From NCBI RefSeq assembly GCF_028802875.1, contig NZ_JARAMP010000001.1:248001-312000 (forward strand): DNA of 64,000 bases, written 5' to 3'. The notes under the pieces were generated by a model. That model saw only the letters and a program-made list of their open reading frames with translations. It ran no database searches and was not told the origin of the DNA. Made by a program: the position numbers and the translations under genes. The stretch comes from Seohaeicola sp024304985 (GTDB taxonomy: Bacteria; Pseudomonadota; Alphaproteobacteria; Rhodobacterales; Rhodobacteraceae). Below, piece after piece: positions 34,001-42,757 of this stretch (positions are counted from its first letter, which is position 1; every line of letters starts with the position of its first letter).

Positions 34001-34966
34001 TCAGGGGATGAGGGCGATCTTGCCCACGGCCCCACGGCCCAGAACGCGGGTCAGCACTTCGGCCGCCTGCGCCAGCGGATAGCGTCCCTCGATCAGCGGC
34101 TTGACCTGACCCGACTGATACCAGCCCAGAAGTTCGCGCATGTTCTGGGCATAGACCTCAGGTTCGAACCGGGTGAAGTTGCCCCAGAAAACACCGACCA
34201 GACTGAACTCCTTGACCAAGGCCAGATTGACAGGAAACTTCGGGATCTCGCCACCCGCGAAACCGATGATCAGCAGCCGCCCCTTGCGCGCCATGGACCG
34301 CGAACAGGCGTCAAAGGCCGCGCCGCCCACCACATCATAGACGACGTCCACGCCCTTGCCGCCGGTCATGTCCTTGAGTTGATCCTTGAGGTTGTCATAG
34401 CCGATGGCATCATCCGCGCCATTGTCCCGCGCGATCTGGCGCTTTTCATCACTGGATGCGACGGCGATGACGCGCGCGCCCATGATCTTGCCGATCTGGA
34501 TGGCGGCGATGCCCGTGGCCCCCGCCGCCCCCAGAACCACCAGCGTCTCGCCCGGTTGCAGATTGGCCCGCTGTTTCAGCGCATGATGCGAGGTGCCGAA
34601 GGCCACCAGCAAAGCGCAAGCCTCGGCTGCGTCCATGTCCCCGATGGGAAAGACCAGCTTTTCCGACGCGCTGACCTTTTCGGCATAGCCGCCCAGCGAG
34701 CATATAGTGGCGACCCGGTCACCCACCTTGAGGCGTTTTACATCGGGTCCAACGCTTACCACCACGCCCGCAGCTTCCATCCCCGGCACGAAAGGGTGCT
34801 CGGGCCGCATCTGATACAGCCCCTGCACCAGCAGGCCGTCAGGATAGTTCACCCCCGCCGCTTCGACCCGGATCACGACCTGATCGCCCTTGGCCACCGG
34901 GTCCGGCATGTCGCCGTAAACCAGTTGATCCAGCGGCGCGAAATCATTGCAGATGACGGCTTTCAT
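34001..34966 (-). CDS. NADPH:quinone oxidoreductase family protein (MDR superfamily, no zinc)
   Basis: A 321-residue medium-chain reductase. It begins KAVICNDFAPLDQLVYGD and has the quinone-reductase motif RVEAAGVNYPDGLLVQGLYQ. Its NADPH-binding loop is VLGAAGATGIAAIQIGK. Cysteine ligands for zinc are absent. Such proteins reduce quinones or alpha,beta-unsaturated carbonyls and are frequent beside acyl-CoA degradation genes. The ATG at 34966 follows AGGAGGAG. It is convergent with IclR and divergent from the AlkK-like ligase. Confidence 0.88.
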   Translation of the reverse strand: MKAVICNDFAPLDQLVYGDMPDPVAKGDQVVIRVEAAGVNYPDGLLVQGLYQMRPEHPFVPGMEAAGVVVSVGPDVKRLKVGDRVATICSLGGYAEKVSASEKLVFPIGDMDAAEACALLVAFGTSHHALKQRANLQPGETLVVLGAAGATGIAAIQIGKIMGARVIAVASSDEKRQIARDNGADDAIGYDNLKDQLKDMTGGKGVDVVYDVVGGAAFDACSRSMARKGRLLIIGFAGGEIPKFPVNLALVKEFSLVGVFWGNFTRFEPEVYAQNMRELLGWYQSGQVKPLIEGRYPLAQAAEVLTRVLGRGAVGKIALIP

Positions 34967-35100
34967 GGCATTCTCCTCCTGATCCGGCGCGGCGACCACA
35001 GCCCGGCGCGCGTCTGACGGCCAGCCTAGGCAGACCCGCCCGCACCAGCAAGCGCCGGGACGGAATGACGCAGCGGCAAAGTCGCGCCCGGCCTTCGGTT

Positions 35101-35115
35101 TTTGCCTTTGGCAAA
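35101..35115. promoter_or_regulatory. Small palindrome in the divergent region before the AlkK-like ligase
   Basis: TTTGCC-TTT-GGCAAA has 6-bp perfect arms and lies 55 bases upstream of the ligase start, in the 204-base region shared with the quinone-reductase gene. It could be an operator for either direction. No regulator gene inside the downstream block is an obvious partner. Confidence 0.35.
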
Positions 35116-35170
35116 GCGGATCATCGCGCTAGGGTCCGCCCAACATGAATGCGAATGGGAGGAGAACCAC

Positions 35171-36802
35171 ATGCAGGGCATGATGATGAACAGGCCGCTG
35201 ATGATCAGCGACATCCTGACCTATGCGGCCGAGGCGCATCCGAAGGCAGAAATCGTCTCGGTTCGCACCGAAGGCGATGTCCATCGCCAGACCTATCCCG
35301 AAACGCTGGCGCGGGTGTCGCAACTGGCCCACGCGCTGAAAGGAATGGGGATCGAGACGGGTGACCGGATCGCCACGCTGGCATGGAACGGGTATCGGCA
35401 TTTTGAGCTTTATTACGCCATTTCCGGCATCGGGGCCGTGTGCCACACGATCAACCCCCGTCTGAGCGCCGAGCAGATGACCTATATCGTCGAACATGCG
35501 GGCGACAAGGTTCTGTTCGTGGACCTGACCTTCGTGCCGATCCTTGAACGACTCAAGGATCACCTGCCCGCGTCTTTGGTCTATGTCATCATGACCGACC
35601 GCGCCCATATGCCGGACAACACCCTCAACGCGCTGTGCTACGAGGAGTTGCTGGACGGCCAGCCTACCACCTATGACTGGCCGGAGATGGACGAGAATAC
35701 AGCGTCCGGCCTGTGCTATACGTCGGGTACCACGGGCAATCCCAAGGGCGCGCTTTATTCGCACCGGTCCACCGTGCTGCACGGGTTGATGATCGCGCTG
35801 GTGATGGGGTCGGCCTTCCCCGAAGGCGCCAAGGTTCTGCCTGTCGTGCCGCTGTTTCATGTCAACGCCTGGGGCCTGCCCTATGCAGCGCCCATGGTGG
35901 GGCTGTCGATGGTGATGCCCGGCCCCGCGCTGGACGGGCCCAGCATCTTCAGGCTGATGGATAATGAGGGCGTCTATTCCGCATGGGGCGTGCCCACCGT
36001 CTGGCAGGGCCTTCTGGCCGAGATCAAGGCGCAGGGCCGCATCCCCAAGGGGTTCGGCGATGTGATCGTGGGCGGGTCCGCCGCCCCCCGCGTGATGATC
36101 GAGACATTCGAGAAACTGGGCGTCAACGTTGGCCACGCCTGGGGCATGACGGAAATGAGCCCGATCGGCACCCATGGCAACATGCCCACATGGGTCCGCG
36201 AACTGCCCTTCGACAAGAAGATCAACATGAAGGCCAAGCAGGGCCGCCGCGTCTTTGGGGTGGAGTTGAAGATCGTGGGCGACGATGGCAAGCGCCAGCC
36301 CCATGACGGCAAGGCCGTGGGCGAATTGTATGTGCGCGGCAACACCGTGGTGTCCGGCTACTTCAACAACGAAGAGGCCACGAAAAAGGTGATCGATGCC
36401 GAGGGCTGGTTCGGCACGGGGGATATCGCCTCGATTGATCCGAACGGGTTTTTGACGATTCAGGACCGCTCCAAGGACCTGATCAAATCGGGCGGGGAAT
36501 GGATCAGCTCGATCGATCTGGAGAATGTCGCGATGGCGCATCCCGGCATCGCCTCCTGCGCGGCGATTGCCATGCCCCATCCGAAATGGGACGAACGTCC
36601 GGTGCTGATCGCCGTGGCGGCGGGCGAGGTGAAACCTTCGCTGGACGAGATCAACACCCATATGGCCGATCATTTCGCCAAATGGCAGTTGCCCGATGAT
36701 ATCGTCTGGGTCGATGCCCTGCCCCTGACCGCGACGGGCAAAGTATCGAAACTGACCCTGCGCGAGCAGTTCGCCGATTACAAACTGCCCGATCTGCGCT
36801 GA
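35171..36802 (+). CDS. AlkK-like medium-chain acyl-CoA ligase
   Basis: A 543-residue adenylate-forming ligase. Motifs: CYTSGTTGNPKGALYSHRSTVLH (P-loop), PLFHVNAWGLPY, HAWGMTEMSP, and RSKDLIKSGGEWISSIDLEN before the C-terminal domain. These stretches closely resemble AlkK of Pseudomonas alkane degraders as I recall it, so a medium-chain fatty acid or a branched or hydroxylated relative is likely. The ATG at 35171 has GGGAGGAG upstream. It opens the long plus-strand acyl-CoA block and probably provides its entry reaction. Confidence 0.9.
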   Translation: MQGMMMNRPLMISDILTYAAEAHPKAEIVSVRTEGDVHRQTYPETLARVSQLAHALKGMGIETGDRIATLAWNGYRHFELYYAISGIGAVCHTINPRLSAEQMTYIVEHAGDKVLFVDLTFVPILERLKDHLPASLVYVIMTDRAHMPDNTLNALCYEELLDGQPTTYDWPEMDENTASGLCYTSGTTGNPKGALYSHRSTVLHGLMIALVMGSAFPEGAKVLPVVPLFHVNAWGLPYAAPMVGLSMVMPGPALDGPSIFRLMDNEGVYSAWGVPTVWQGLLAEIKAQGRIPKGFGDVIVGGSAAPRVMIETFEKLGVNVGHAWGMTEMSPIGTHGNMPTWVRELPFDKKINMKAKQGRRVFGVELKIVGDDGKRQPHDGKAVGELYVRGNTVVSGYFNNEEATKKVIDAEGWFGTGDIASIDPNGFLTIQDRSKDLIKSGGEWISSIDLENVAMAHPGIASCAAIAMPHPKWDERPVLIAVAAGEVKPSLDEINTHMADHFAKWQLPDDIVWVDALPLTATGKVSKLTLREQFADYKLPDLR

Positions 36803-36813
36803 TCGCCTGTCAC

Positions 36814-36835
36814 GGGGCAGGTCATCGCCTGCCCC
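36814..36835 (+). terminator. Hairpin after the AlkK-like ligase gene
   Basis: GGGGCAGG-tcatcg-CCTGCCCC is a perfect 8-bp GC-rich stem 11 bases after the stop codon. No T run follows, so it may be a weak or factor-assisted terminator or a processing site. The 157 bases to the next gene otherwise show only an AAGGGAGGGG ribosome-binding site. Confidence 0.5.
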
Positions 36836-36959
36836 GGATGTCACGTTACGGAATGTCGGTCGCGCCCCAAGGTGCGCTTGACGGTCACGACCAGATGATG
36901 TTGCCTGAGCCGTGAAATTCATTTCCGCATTGCGAACATAAAACCAAGGGAGGGGTGAT

Positions 36960-38138
36960 ATGTCTGACGCAACCGAGGCTCTGGCCGCCTTCCGCGCCGA
37001 AATATCGGCATGGATCAGCGACAACTGCCCTGCCGCGCTGCTGGGTCACCCGATGGACGAGTCCGCCATTGTCTGGGGCGGGCGCAACTGGACCTTTGCC
37101 AACGACGATCAACGCCTGTGGCTGGACCGCGCGATCACGCGCGGGCTGACTGCCCCGCGCTGGCCGGTGGAATACGGCGGCGCGGGCCTCAGCCGCGCAC
37201 AGGAAAAGATCTACCGCGAGGAAATGGCCCGCATCGGCGCGCCGCCCCCTTTGGAAAGCTTTGGCTTGTGGATGCTGGGACCGGCGCTGCTGGAGTTCGG
37301 AAATCCGGCGCAAAAGGCCGAACATCTGCCCCCGATCACGCGCGGCGAGATCCGCTGGTGTCAGGGTTATTCCGAACCGGGGGCCGGGTCGGATCTGGCC
37401 AATGTCCAGACGCGGGCCGAGGATATGGGCGACCATTGGCTGGTCAACGGGCAGAAGATCTGGACATCCTATGCCGACAAGGCAGACTGGATCTTCGCGC
37501 TGGTGCGCACGGATCGTGACGCGCCCAAGCACAAGGGCATATCTTTCCTGCTGATGGATATGGACACACCGGGCATCACCACGCGGCCCATCCGACTGAT
37601 CTCGGGCAAATCCCCCTTCTGCGAGACATTTTTCGACAATGTGAAAGTGCCGAAAAAGAACCTTGTGGGCGAGCTGAACCGCGGCTGGGATATCGCGAAA
37701 TACCTTCTGACGCATGAGCGCGAGATGATCGGCGGCGGGGCAAGCGGCCTTTTGGGTGGGCGCAGCATCGGGCAGATTCTGGCCGCACAAGACGGTAACG
37801 TGCTGGCCGATCCCATCCTGCGCGCCGAAGCGATGCAGGCCGAGGTGGACGCGCTGGCCTTCAACCTGACCATGGGCCGCTACAAGGATCAGGCCGAGGC
37901 CGGGCGCGGTGTCGGCAATGCCAGCGCCATGCTGAAATATTACGGCACCGAGCTGAACAAGCGCCGGTATGAGCTGCTGATGGCGACCGCTGGCAGTGAC
38001 GGGCTGGAATGGGATGGCGCGCATGGCGGCCTTGCGCCGGAATGGCTGCGCACCAAGGCCAATTCCATCGAGGGCGGCACGAGCGAAGTGATGCTGGACA
38101 TCATCGCCAAGCGCGTTTTGGAGATGCCGGGACAATGA
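36960..38138 (+). CDS. Acyl-CoA dehydrogenase, catalytic subunit of a probable heteromeric pair
   Basis: A 392-residue FAD enzyme introducing an alpha,beta double bond into an acyl-CoA. Motifs: FAD/substrate stretch CQGYSEPGAGSDLANVQTRAE, KIWTSYADKADW, and the C-terminal SIEGGTSEVMLDIIAKRVL, whose Glu is in the catalytic-base position. The N-terminal part (PRWPVEYGGAGLSRAQEKIYREEM) matches FadE types found as alpha2beta2 complexes in actinobacterial steroid degradation. It is followed by a second dehydrogenase overlapping by ATGA. Confidence 0.93.
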   Translation: MSDATEALAAFRAEISAWISDNCPAALLGHPMDESAIVWGGRNWTFANDDQRLWLDRAITRGLTAPRWPVEYGGAGLSRAQEKIYREEMARIGAPPPLESFGLWMLGPALLEFGNPAQKAEHLPPITRGEIRWCQGYSEPGAGSDLANVQTRAEDMGDHWLVNGQKIWTSYADKADWIFALVRTDRDAPKHKGISFLLMDMDTPGITTRPIRLISGKSPFCETFFDNVKVPKKNLVGELNRGWDIAKYLLTHEREMIGGGASGLLGGRSIGQILAAQDGNVLADPILRAEAMQAEVDALAFNLTMGRYKDQAEAGRGVGNASAMLKYYGTELNKRRYELLMATAGSDGLEWDGAHGGLAPEWLRTKANSIEGGTSEVMLDIIAKRVLEMPGQ

Positions 38139-39277
38139 AAGATCTGACCCAATCCCTGCTGGACACCGAGGACGAGGTGATGCTGCGCGACGCCGCGCGC
38201 GGGTTTCTGTCCGATGCCTCACCCGTGTCGGCGCTGCGGGCCAATCGTGACGCGGGGCGCGCGCATGATCCCGCACTCTGGGCCGAGATGGCGCAGATGG
38301 GCTGGACCGGCGTTCTGATCCCCGAGGATGCAGGCGGGGCCGATATGGGCCACCGCGCAGCGGGTATTCTGGCCGAGGAGATGGGGCGCGTGCTAGCGGC
38401 CTCGCCTTACCTCTCCACCGCCGTCATCGCCGCGTCTGTTCTGCGTCAGGCGGGACCGCGTGGGACGGGGGCCTTGCAGGCCATCGCGGCGGGTGAGGCG
38501 ACCTATGCGCTGGCATTGGACGAAGGCCCTAAATTCGCGCCTGCGACTACCGCTCTCAAGGCGGAACGGCAGGGCAATGCCTTCCGCCTGTCAGGGGTCA
38601 AGGCGTTCGTCGCAGATGGATCGACGGCGGGCCGCGTTCTGCTTCTGGCGCGGACATCGGGGATGCCCGGCGATACCGAGGGGCTGACCCTGTTCGATAT
38701 CGACGCAGATCGCGCGGGGCTGCAACGTCAGGCCTTGTCCACCATCGACAGCCGCGACCATGCGCGGCTGGTGTTCGATGGGGTCGCGGCGACGGGCGAC
38801 GATATCATCGGCGATCTGGACGCGGGCCTTGCCGCCCTGCGCCCCGGTGTGCAGGCGGGGCAAGCGGCGCTGGCCGCCGAATTGACGGGCCTTGCCGGGG
38901 GGGCCGCCGCGATCACGCTGGGATACCTTAAGGAACGCAAGCAGTTCGACCGCACCATCGGCAGTTTCCAAGCCCTGCAACATCGCGCCGCCCATCTGTG
39001 GTCGGAGATCGAGGTGACGCTGAGTGCTGTCGCCAACGCGGGCCGGGTGCTGGATGCCACGCCGGATGACGCGGCGCTTGCCGTCTCACTGGCCAAGGCA
39101 CGGGCTGCGCAGACCGCGAAACTGGCCGTGTCCGAGGCGGTGCAGATGCATGGCGGGATCGGCATGACCGATGCCTATGACATCGGTTTTTTCATGAAAC
39201 GCGCCCGCGTGGGCGCGGAATGGCTGGGCGATTACGGCCATCACGCCGCGATCATCGCTGCCGCGCGCGGCTTTTGA
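38135..39277 (+). CDS. Acyl-CoA dehydrogenase-like protein lacking the catalytic Glu, partner subunit
   Basis: A 380-residue ACAD-fold protein. The FAD-binding parts are recognisable (RKQFDRTIGSFQALQHRAAHLWSE, AVQMHGGIGMTDAYDIGFFMKRA). The place where the catalytic Glu-Gly-Thr motif should be instead reads AEWLGDYGHHAAI. This loss in one of two adjacent ACAD genes is typical of heterotetrameric dehydrogenases in which one subunit gives the base and the other the rest of the FAD site. The ATG at 38135 overlaps the first ACAD stop. Confidence 0.88.
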   Translation: MKDLTQSLLDTEDEVMLRDAARGFLSDASPVSALRANRDAGRAHDPALWAEMAQMGWTGVLIPEDAGGADMGHRAAGILAEEMGRVLAASPYLSTAVIAASVLRQAGPRGTGALQAIAAGEATYALALDEGPKFAPATTALKAERQGNAFRLSGVKAFVADGSTAGRVLLLARTSGMPGDTEGLTLFDIDADRAGLQRQALSTIDSRDHARLVFDGVAATGDDIIGDLDAGLAALRPGVQAGQAALAAELTGLAGGAAAITLGYLKERKQFDRTIGSFQALQHRAAHLWSEIEVTLSAVANAGRVLDATPDDAALAVSLAKARAAQTAKLAVSEAVQMHGGIGMTDAYDIGFFMKRARVGAEWLGDYGHHAAIIAAARGF

Positions 39278-39292
39278 CGGATAGGACATGAC

Positions 39293-40123
39293 ATGACATC
39301 GACGCTTTCACCCGCCCATCTGTTTGATCTGACTGGCAAGGTGGCGCTTGTCACCGGGGGGGCCACGGGCATCGGGCGCATGGCCGCCGAAGGCTTGGCC
39401 GCCGCCGGGGCACGCGTGTTGATCGCCAGCCGCAAGGCGGATGCCTGCGAAGCTGTAGCCGCCGAGATCAACGGCTTGGGTGTCGCGGGATCTGTTGAAG
39501 GGTTCGGCGGTGACGTGGCGACTGAAGCAGGTATCGCCGCACTGGTGGCCGAGGTGCAATCGCGCACCGACCGTCTGCACATCCTGATGAACAACGCAGG
39601 CCGCACATGGGGCGCACCTTTGGGCGAACATCCCTATGACGCCTGGGACAAACTCCTGAGCCTGAACGTCACGGGCATGTTCCACCTGACACAAAGCCTG
39701 CTGCCCCTGCTTCTGGCCGCGAAAACGGAAGGCGACCCCGCGCGCGTGATCAATGTGGGGTCCGTCATGGGCGACATTCCCAAGGGCACGATGACCTATT
39801 CCTATGCCGTGTCCAAAGGGGCCGTGCATCACATGACCCGCGTGCTGTCCAATGACCTGGCGCCAATGGGCATCACCGTCAACGCCATCGCGCCGGGGCC
39901 TTTCGTGTCGAAAATGACTGCGTTTGCGCTGGCCGATGAGGAAGGCCGCCGCAAATCTGCGCAGGGCGTGCCCCTGGGCCGTGTCGGCACCCCCGAGGAT
40001 ATCGCAGGCGCGCTGCAATACCTCTGCGGGCGCGGCGGAGCTTACCTGTCGGGCGCGATCCTGCCCTTGTCGGGGGGGATGCAGTCGAACGCGCCGGGTA
40101 GCCTGTTCAACGAGGATCTCTAA
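39293..40123 (+). CDS. SDR-family oxidoreductase
   Basis: A 276-residue SDR starting HLFDLTGKVALVTGGATGIGRMAAEGL, with NNAGRTWGAPLGEHPYDAWD, the VINVGSVMGDIP Ser loop and YSYAVSKGAVHHM with the catalytic Tyr-Lys. The C-terminal SGGMQSNAPGSLFNEDL differs from FabG. The pattern resembles the rhamnolipid-type and trans-2-enoyl reductase or 2-deoxy-sugar dehydrogenase SDRs, so its substrate is open. It is within the co-directional acyl-CoA block, four bases before the MaoC start. Confidence 0.88.
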   Translation: MTSTLSPAHLFDLTGKVALVTGGATGIGRMAAEGLAAAGARVLIASRKADACEAVAAEINGLGVAGSVEGFGGDVATEAGIAALVAEVQSRTDRLHILMNNAGRTWGAPLGEHPYDAWDKLLSLNVTGMFHLTQSLLPLLLAAKTEGDPARVINVGSVMGDIPKGTMTYSYAVSKGAVHHMTRVLSNDLAPMGITVNAIAPGPFVSKMTAFALADEEGRRKSAQGVPLGRVGTPEDIAGALQYLCGRGGAYLSGAILPLSGGMQSNAPGSLFNEDL

Positions 40124-40127
40124 AGCC

Positions 40128-40610
40128 ATGACCATGCCCGCCACCAACATCGTCAGCCGCGCTGCATTCGAGGCTATGGTTGGGTCTGAGATCGGTGTCT
40201 CGGACTGGTTCACCATCACGCAGGACCAGATCAACCAGTTTGCCGATTGCACCCATGACCACCAATTCATCCATGTTGATCCAGAGGCTGCAGCAAAGTC
40301 ACCATTCGGCAGCACCATCGCGCATGGGTTTCTGACCCTCTCGCTGCTATCGGCGATGGTCTATCAGATGCCCTCGATCGAAGGGGTCACGATGGGTGTC
40401 AACTACGGTATGAACAAGATGCGCTTCGTCTCGCCGGTCAGGGTTGGGGCCCGTATCCGGGGCCGCTTCGTTCTGGCCGATTTTGTGGAGATCCGCCCCG
40501 GCGAGGTGCAATCCACGCTGCAAGTGACAGTCGAGATCGAAGGTCATGACAAACCCGCGCTGGTCGCCGAATGGCTGGGCCGGCGCTATTTCGGGAAGGA
40601 CACAGCATGA
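40128..40610 (+). CDS. MaoC-like enoyl-CoA hydratase
   Basis: A 160-residue hotdog hydratase. The R-hydratase motif is QFADCTHDHQFIHVDPEAAAKSPFGSTIAHGFLTLSLL, with catalytic Asp and His. It adds water to the 2-enoyl-CoA made by the dehydrogenase pair, giving the (3R)-hydroxyacyl-CoA. The ATG at 40128 lies four bases after the SDR stop. Its own stop overlaps the start of an MFE-2-like dehydrogenase as ATGA, mirroring the fused hydratase/dehydrogenase of eukaryotic MFE-2. Confidence 0.92.
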   Translation: MTMPATNIVSRAAFEAMVGSEIGVSDWFTITQDQINQFADCTHDHQFIHVDPEAAAKSPFGSTIAHGFLTLSLLSAMVYQMPSIEGVTMGVNYGMNKMRFVSPVRVGARIRGRFVLADFVEIRPGEVQSTLQVTVEIEGHDKPALVAEWLGRRYFGKDTA

Positions 40611-41536
40611 GCATCCGTTTCGACGACCGCGTGGCCATTGTCACCGGCGCAGGTGTGGGCCTTGGGCGCTGTCATGCCTTGGGTCTGGCCGAACGGGGCG
40701 CGAAGGTCGTGGTCAACGATCTGGGGGCGTCCACCGACGGGCGCGGCCAATCCTCCGACGCCGCCCGCGCCGTGGTCGAGGAAATCCGCGCCATGGGGGG
40801 GCGCGCCATCGCCAACGGGGCCGATGTGACCGACCCCGCACAAGTGCAGGCCATGGTGGATGAGGCGCTGGCCGAATTCGGCCATGTGGATATTCTGGTC
40901 AATAACGCGGGCATCCTGCGCGACAAGACCTTCGCCAAATCCACGATGGAGGATTTCCGCAAGGTTCTGGACGTGCATCTGATGGGATCGGTGCACACCA
41001 CCCACGCGCTGTGGCGGCATATGGTCGAGCGGGGATATGGGCGGATCGTCTATACCACCTCAGGCTCTGGCCTCTATGGAAACTTCGGGCAGTCCAATTA
41101 CGGGGCGGCCAAATCCTCGCTTCTGGGGCTGATGAACGTTCTGGCGCTGGAGGGGGCCAAATACGATATCCGCGTCAACATGCTGGCCCCCACAGCCGCC
41201 ACGCGGATGACCGAAAGCCTGCTGCCGCCCGAAACGCTTGACCTGCTGCAACCCGAGATGATCACACCGGGCCTTCTGGCCTTGGTCTGCGATGACGCGC
41301 CCAGCCGCATGATCCTTGGCGCGGGCGCTGGCTGCTTTACCGAAACCAAGATCCTTGAAACGGCCGGAGTCGCCCTGCAAGGCGATGCCCTGTCACCCGA
41401 AGGTGTCATTGCTGCGATGGGCCAGATCCGCGATCCGCGTGGTCAGGCCGAGATGCACGATGCCTTTGCACAGACCCGCAAATATGCCCGCATGGCAGCC
41501 GAGGCCCGTGGCCTGCCGCTGCCGTGGAACGATTGA
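40607..41536 (+). CDS. (3R)-hydroxyacyl-CoA dehydrogenase, MFE-2/HSD17B4-like SDR
   Basis: A 309-residue SDR. The opening RFDDRVAIVTGAGVGLGRCHALGLAERGAKVVVNDLG and the insert GRGQSSDAARAVVEEIRAMGG are hallmarks of the dehydrogenase domain of peroxisomal multifunctional enzyme 2. The active site is SGSGLYGNFGQSNYGAAK. It should oxidise the (3R)-hydroxyacyl-CoA produced by the overlapping MaoC gene. The extended C-terminal region (about 245-309) is also like MFE-2. Together with MaoC and the thiolase it completes a beta-oxidation round. Confidence 0.92.
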   Translation: MSIRFDDRVAIVTGAGVGLGRCHALGLAERGAKVVVNDLGASTDGRGQSSDAARAVVEEIRAMGGRAIANGADVTDPAQVQAMVDEALAEFGHVDILVNNAGILRDKTFAKSTMEDFRKVLDVHLMGSVHTTHALWRHMVERGYGRIVYTTSGSGLYGNFGQSNYGAAKSSLLGLMNVLALEGAKYDIRVNMLAPTAATRMTESLLPPETLDLLQPEMITPGLLALVCDDAPSRMILGAGAGCFTETKILETAGVALQGDALSPEGVIAAMGQIRDPRGQAEMHDAFAQTRKYARMAAEARGLPLPWND

Positions 41537-41554
41537 CCCTGAAAGGAACAGACC

Positions 41555-42757
41555 ATGCGTGACGCCGTTATCGTATCGACCGCCCGCACCCCCATCGGCA
41601 AAGCCTATCGCGGTGCTTTCAATGACACGCAAGGACAGGCCCTGATCGGCCATGCCATCACCCATGCGGTGCAACGCGCCGGGCTGACCGGCGCCGAGAT
41701 CGAGGATGTGGTGATCGGTGCCGCCCTGCAGCAAGGCTCCACCGGTGGCAATATCGCCCGTCAGGCCGCAATCCGCGCAGGGCTTCCCGTCACCGTGGCG
41801 GGCATGTCGCTGGATCGTCAGTGCGCGTCCGGCATGATGGCGATTGCGACCGCCGCCAAGCAGGTCATCACCGACGGGATGGAGATTGCCATCGGCGGCG
41901 GGGTGGAATCCATCAGCCTTGTGCAGAACGACAAGATGAACCGCTTCCGGATGGGCGATCCGTGGATCAAGGCGAATAAGCCGGCACTTTACATGTCGAT
42001 GCTGGAAACCGCCGAAATGGTGGCCCGCCGCTATGGCGTGACGCGTGAAGAACAGGACGCCTATGCCTTGCAATCGCAGCAGCGCACGGCGGCGGCGCAA
42101 GCCGCAGGCAAGTTCGATGATGAGATCGTGCCCATGACCACCGTGATGAAGGTCATGGACAAGGCGACAGGGGTCGTCAGCGATGTCGAGGTGACGCTGG
42201 ACAAGGACGAGGGCAACCGCCCCTCCACCACCCTTGCCGATCTGCAAAAACTGGCCCCCGTGCACAAGGACGGCCTGGAGATCGCCACGGGCGATTTCAT
42301 CACCGCAGGCAATGCCAGCCAGTTGTCGGACGGGGCCTCCGCCGCCGTGGTCATGGAAGCGCGCGAGGCGGAACGGCGCGGGCTGTCGCCGCTGGGGCGT
42401 TATGTCGGCATGGCCGTGGCCGGGTGCGAGCCGGACGAAATGGGCATCGGTCCGGTCTTTGCCGTGCCGATCCTGCTCAAGAAATTCGGCCTCAAGATGG
42501 ATGATATCGGCCTGTGGGAGCTGAACGAGGCCTTTGCCGTGCAGGTGCTCTATTCCCGCGACCGTCTGGGTATCCCGAACGAATTGCTGAACGTCAACGG
42601 CGGGGCGATCTCTATCGGCCACCCTTACGGCATGTCGGGGGCCCGCATGGTCGGCCACGCGCTTATCGAGGGGAAACGGCGCGGCGCAAAATACGTCGTC
42701 TGCACCATGTGCGTGGGCGGCGGCATGGGGGCGGCTGGCCTCTTCGAGGTGCTTTGA
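41555..42757 (+). CDS. Acetyl-CoA acetyltransferase / 3-ketoacyl-CoA thiolase
   Basis: A 400-residue thiolase. The nucleophile is Cys90 in LDRQCASGMMA; the His is in ISIGHPYGMSGARM and the second Cys in CTMCVGGGMGAAGLFEVL. It cleaves the 3-ketoacyl-CoA from the preceding dehydrogenase to acetyl-CoA and a shortened acyl-CoA. AAAGGAAC upstream is the ribosome-binding site. The stop overlaps the nitronate monooxygenase start (TGATG). Confidence 0.93.
   Translation: MRDAVIVSTARTPIGKAYRGAFNDTQGQALIGHAITHAVQRAGLTGAEIEDVVIGAALQQGSTGGNIARQAAIRAGLPVTVAGMSLDRQCASGMMAIATAAKQVITDGMEIAIGGGVESISLVQNDKMNRFRMGDPWIKANKPALYMSMLETAEMVARRYGVTREEQDAYALQSQQRTAAAQAAGKFDDEIVPMTTVMKVMDKATGVVSDVEVTLDKDEGNRPSTTLADLQKLAPVHKDGLEIATGDFITAGNASQLSDGASAAVVMEAREAERRGLSPLGRYVGMAVAGCEPDEMGIGPVFAVPILLKKFGLKMDDIGLWELNEAFAVQVLYSRDRLGIPNELLNVNGGAISIGHPYGMSGARMVGHALIEGKRRGAKYVVCTMCVGGGMGAAGLFEVL

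Noticed and set aside
35129..37024. Long minus-strand open frame opposite the AlkK-like ligase
   Set aside because: It is antisense to a complete adenylate-forming enzyme and lacks any domain signature.
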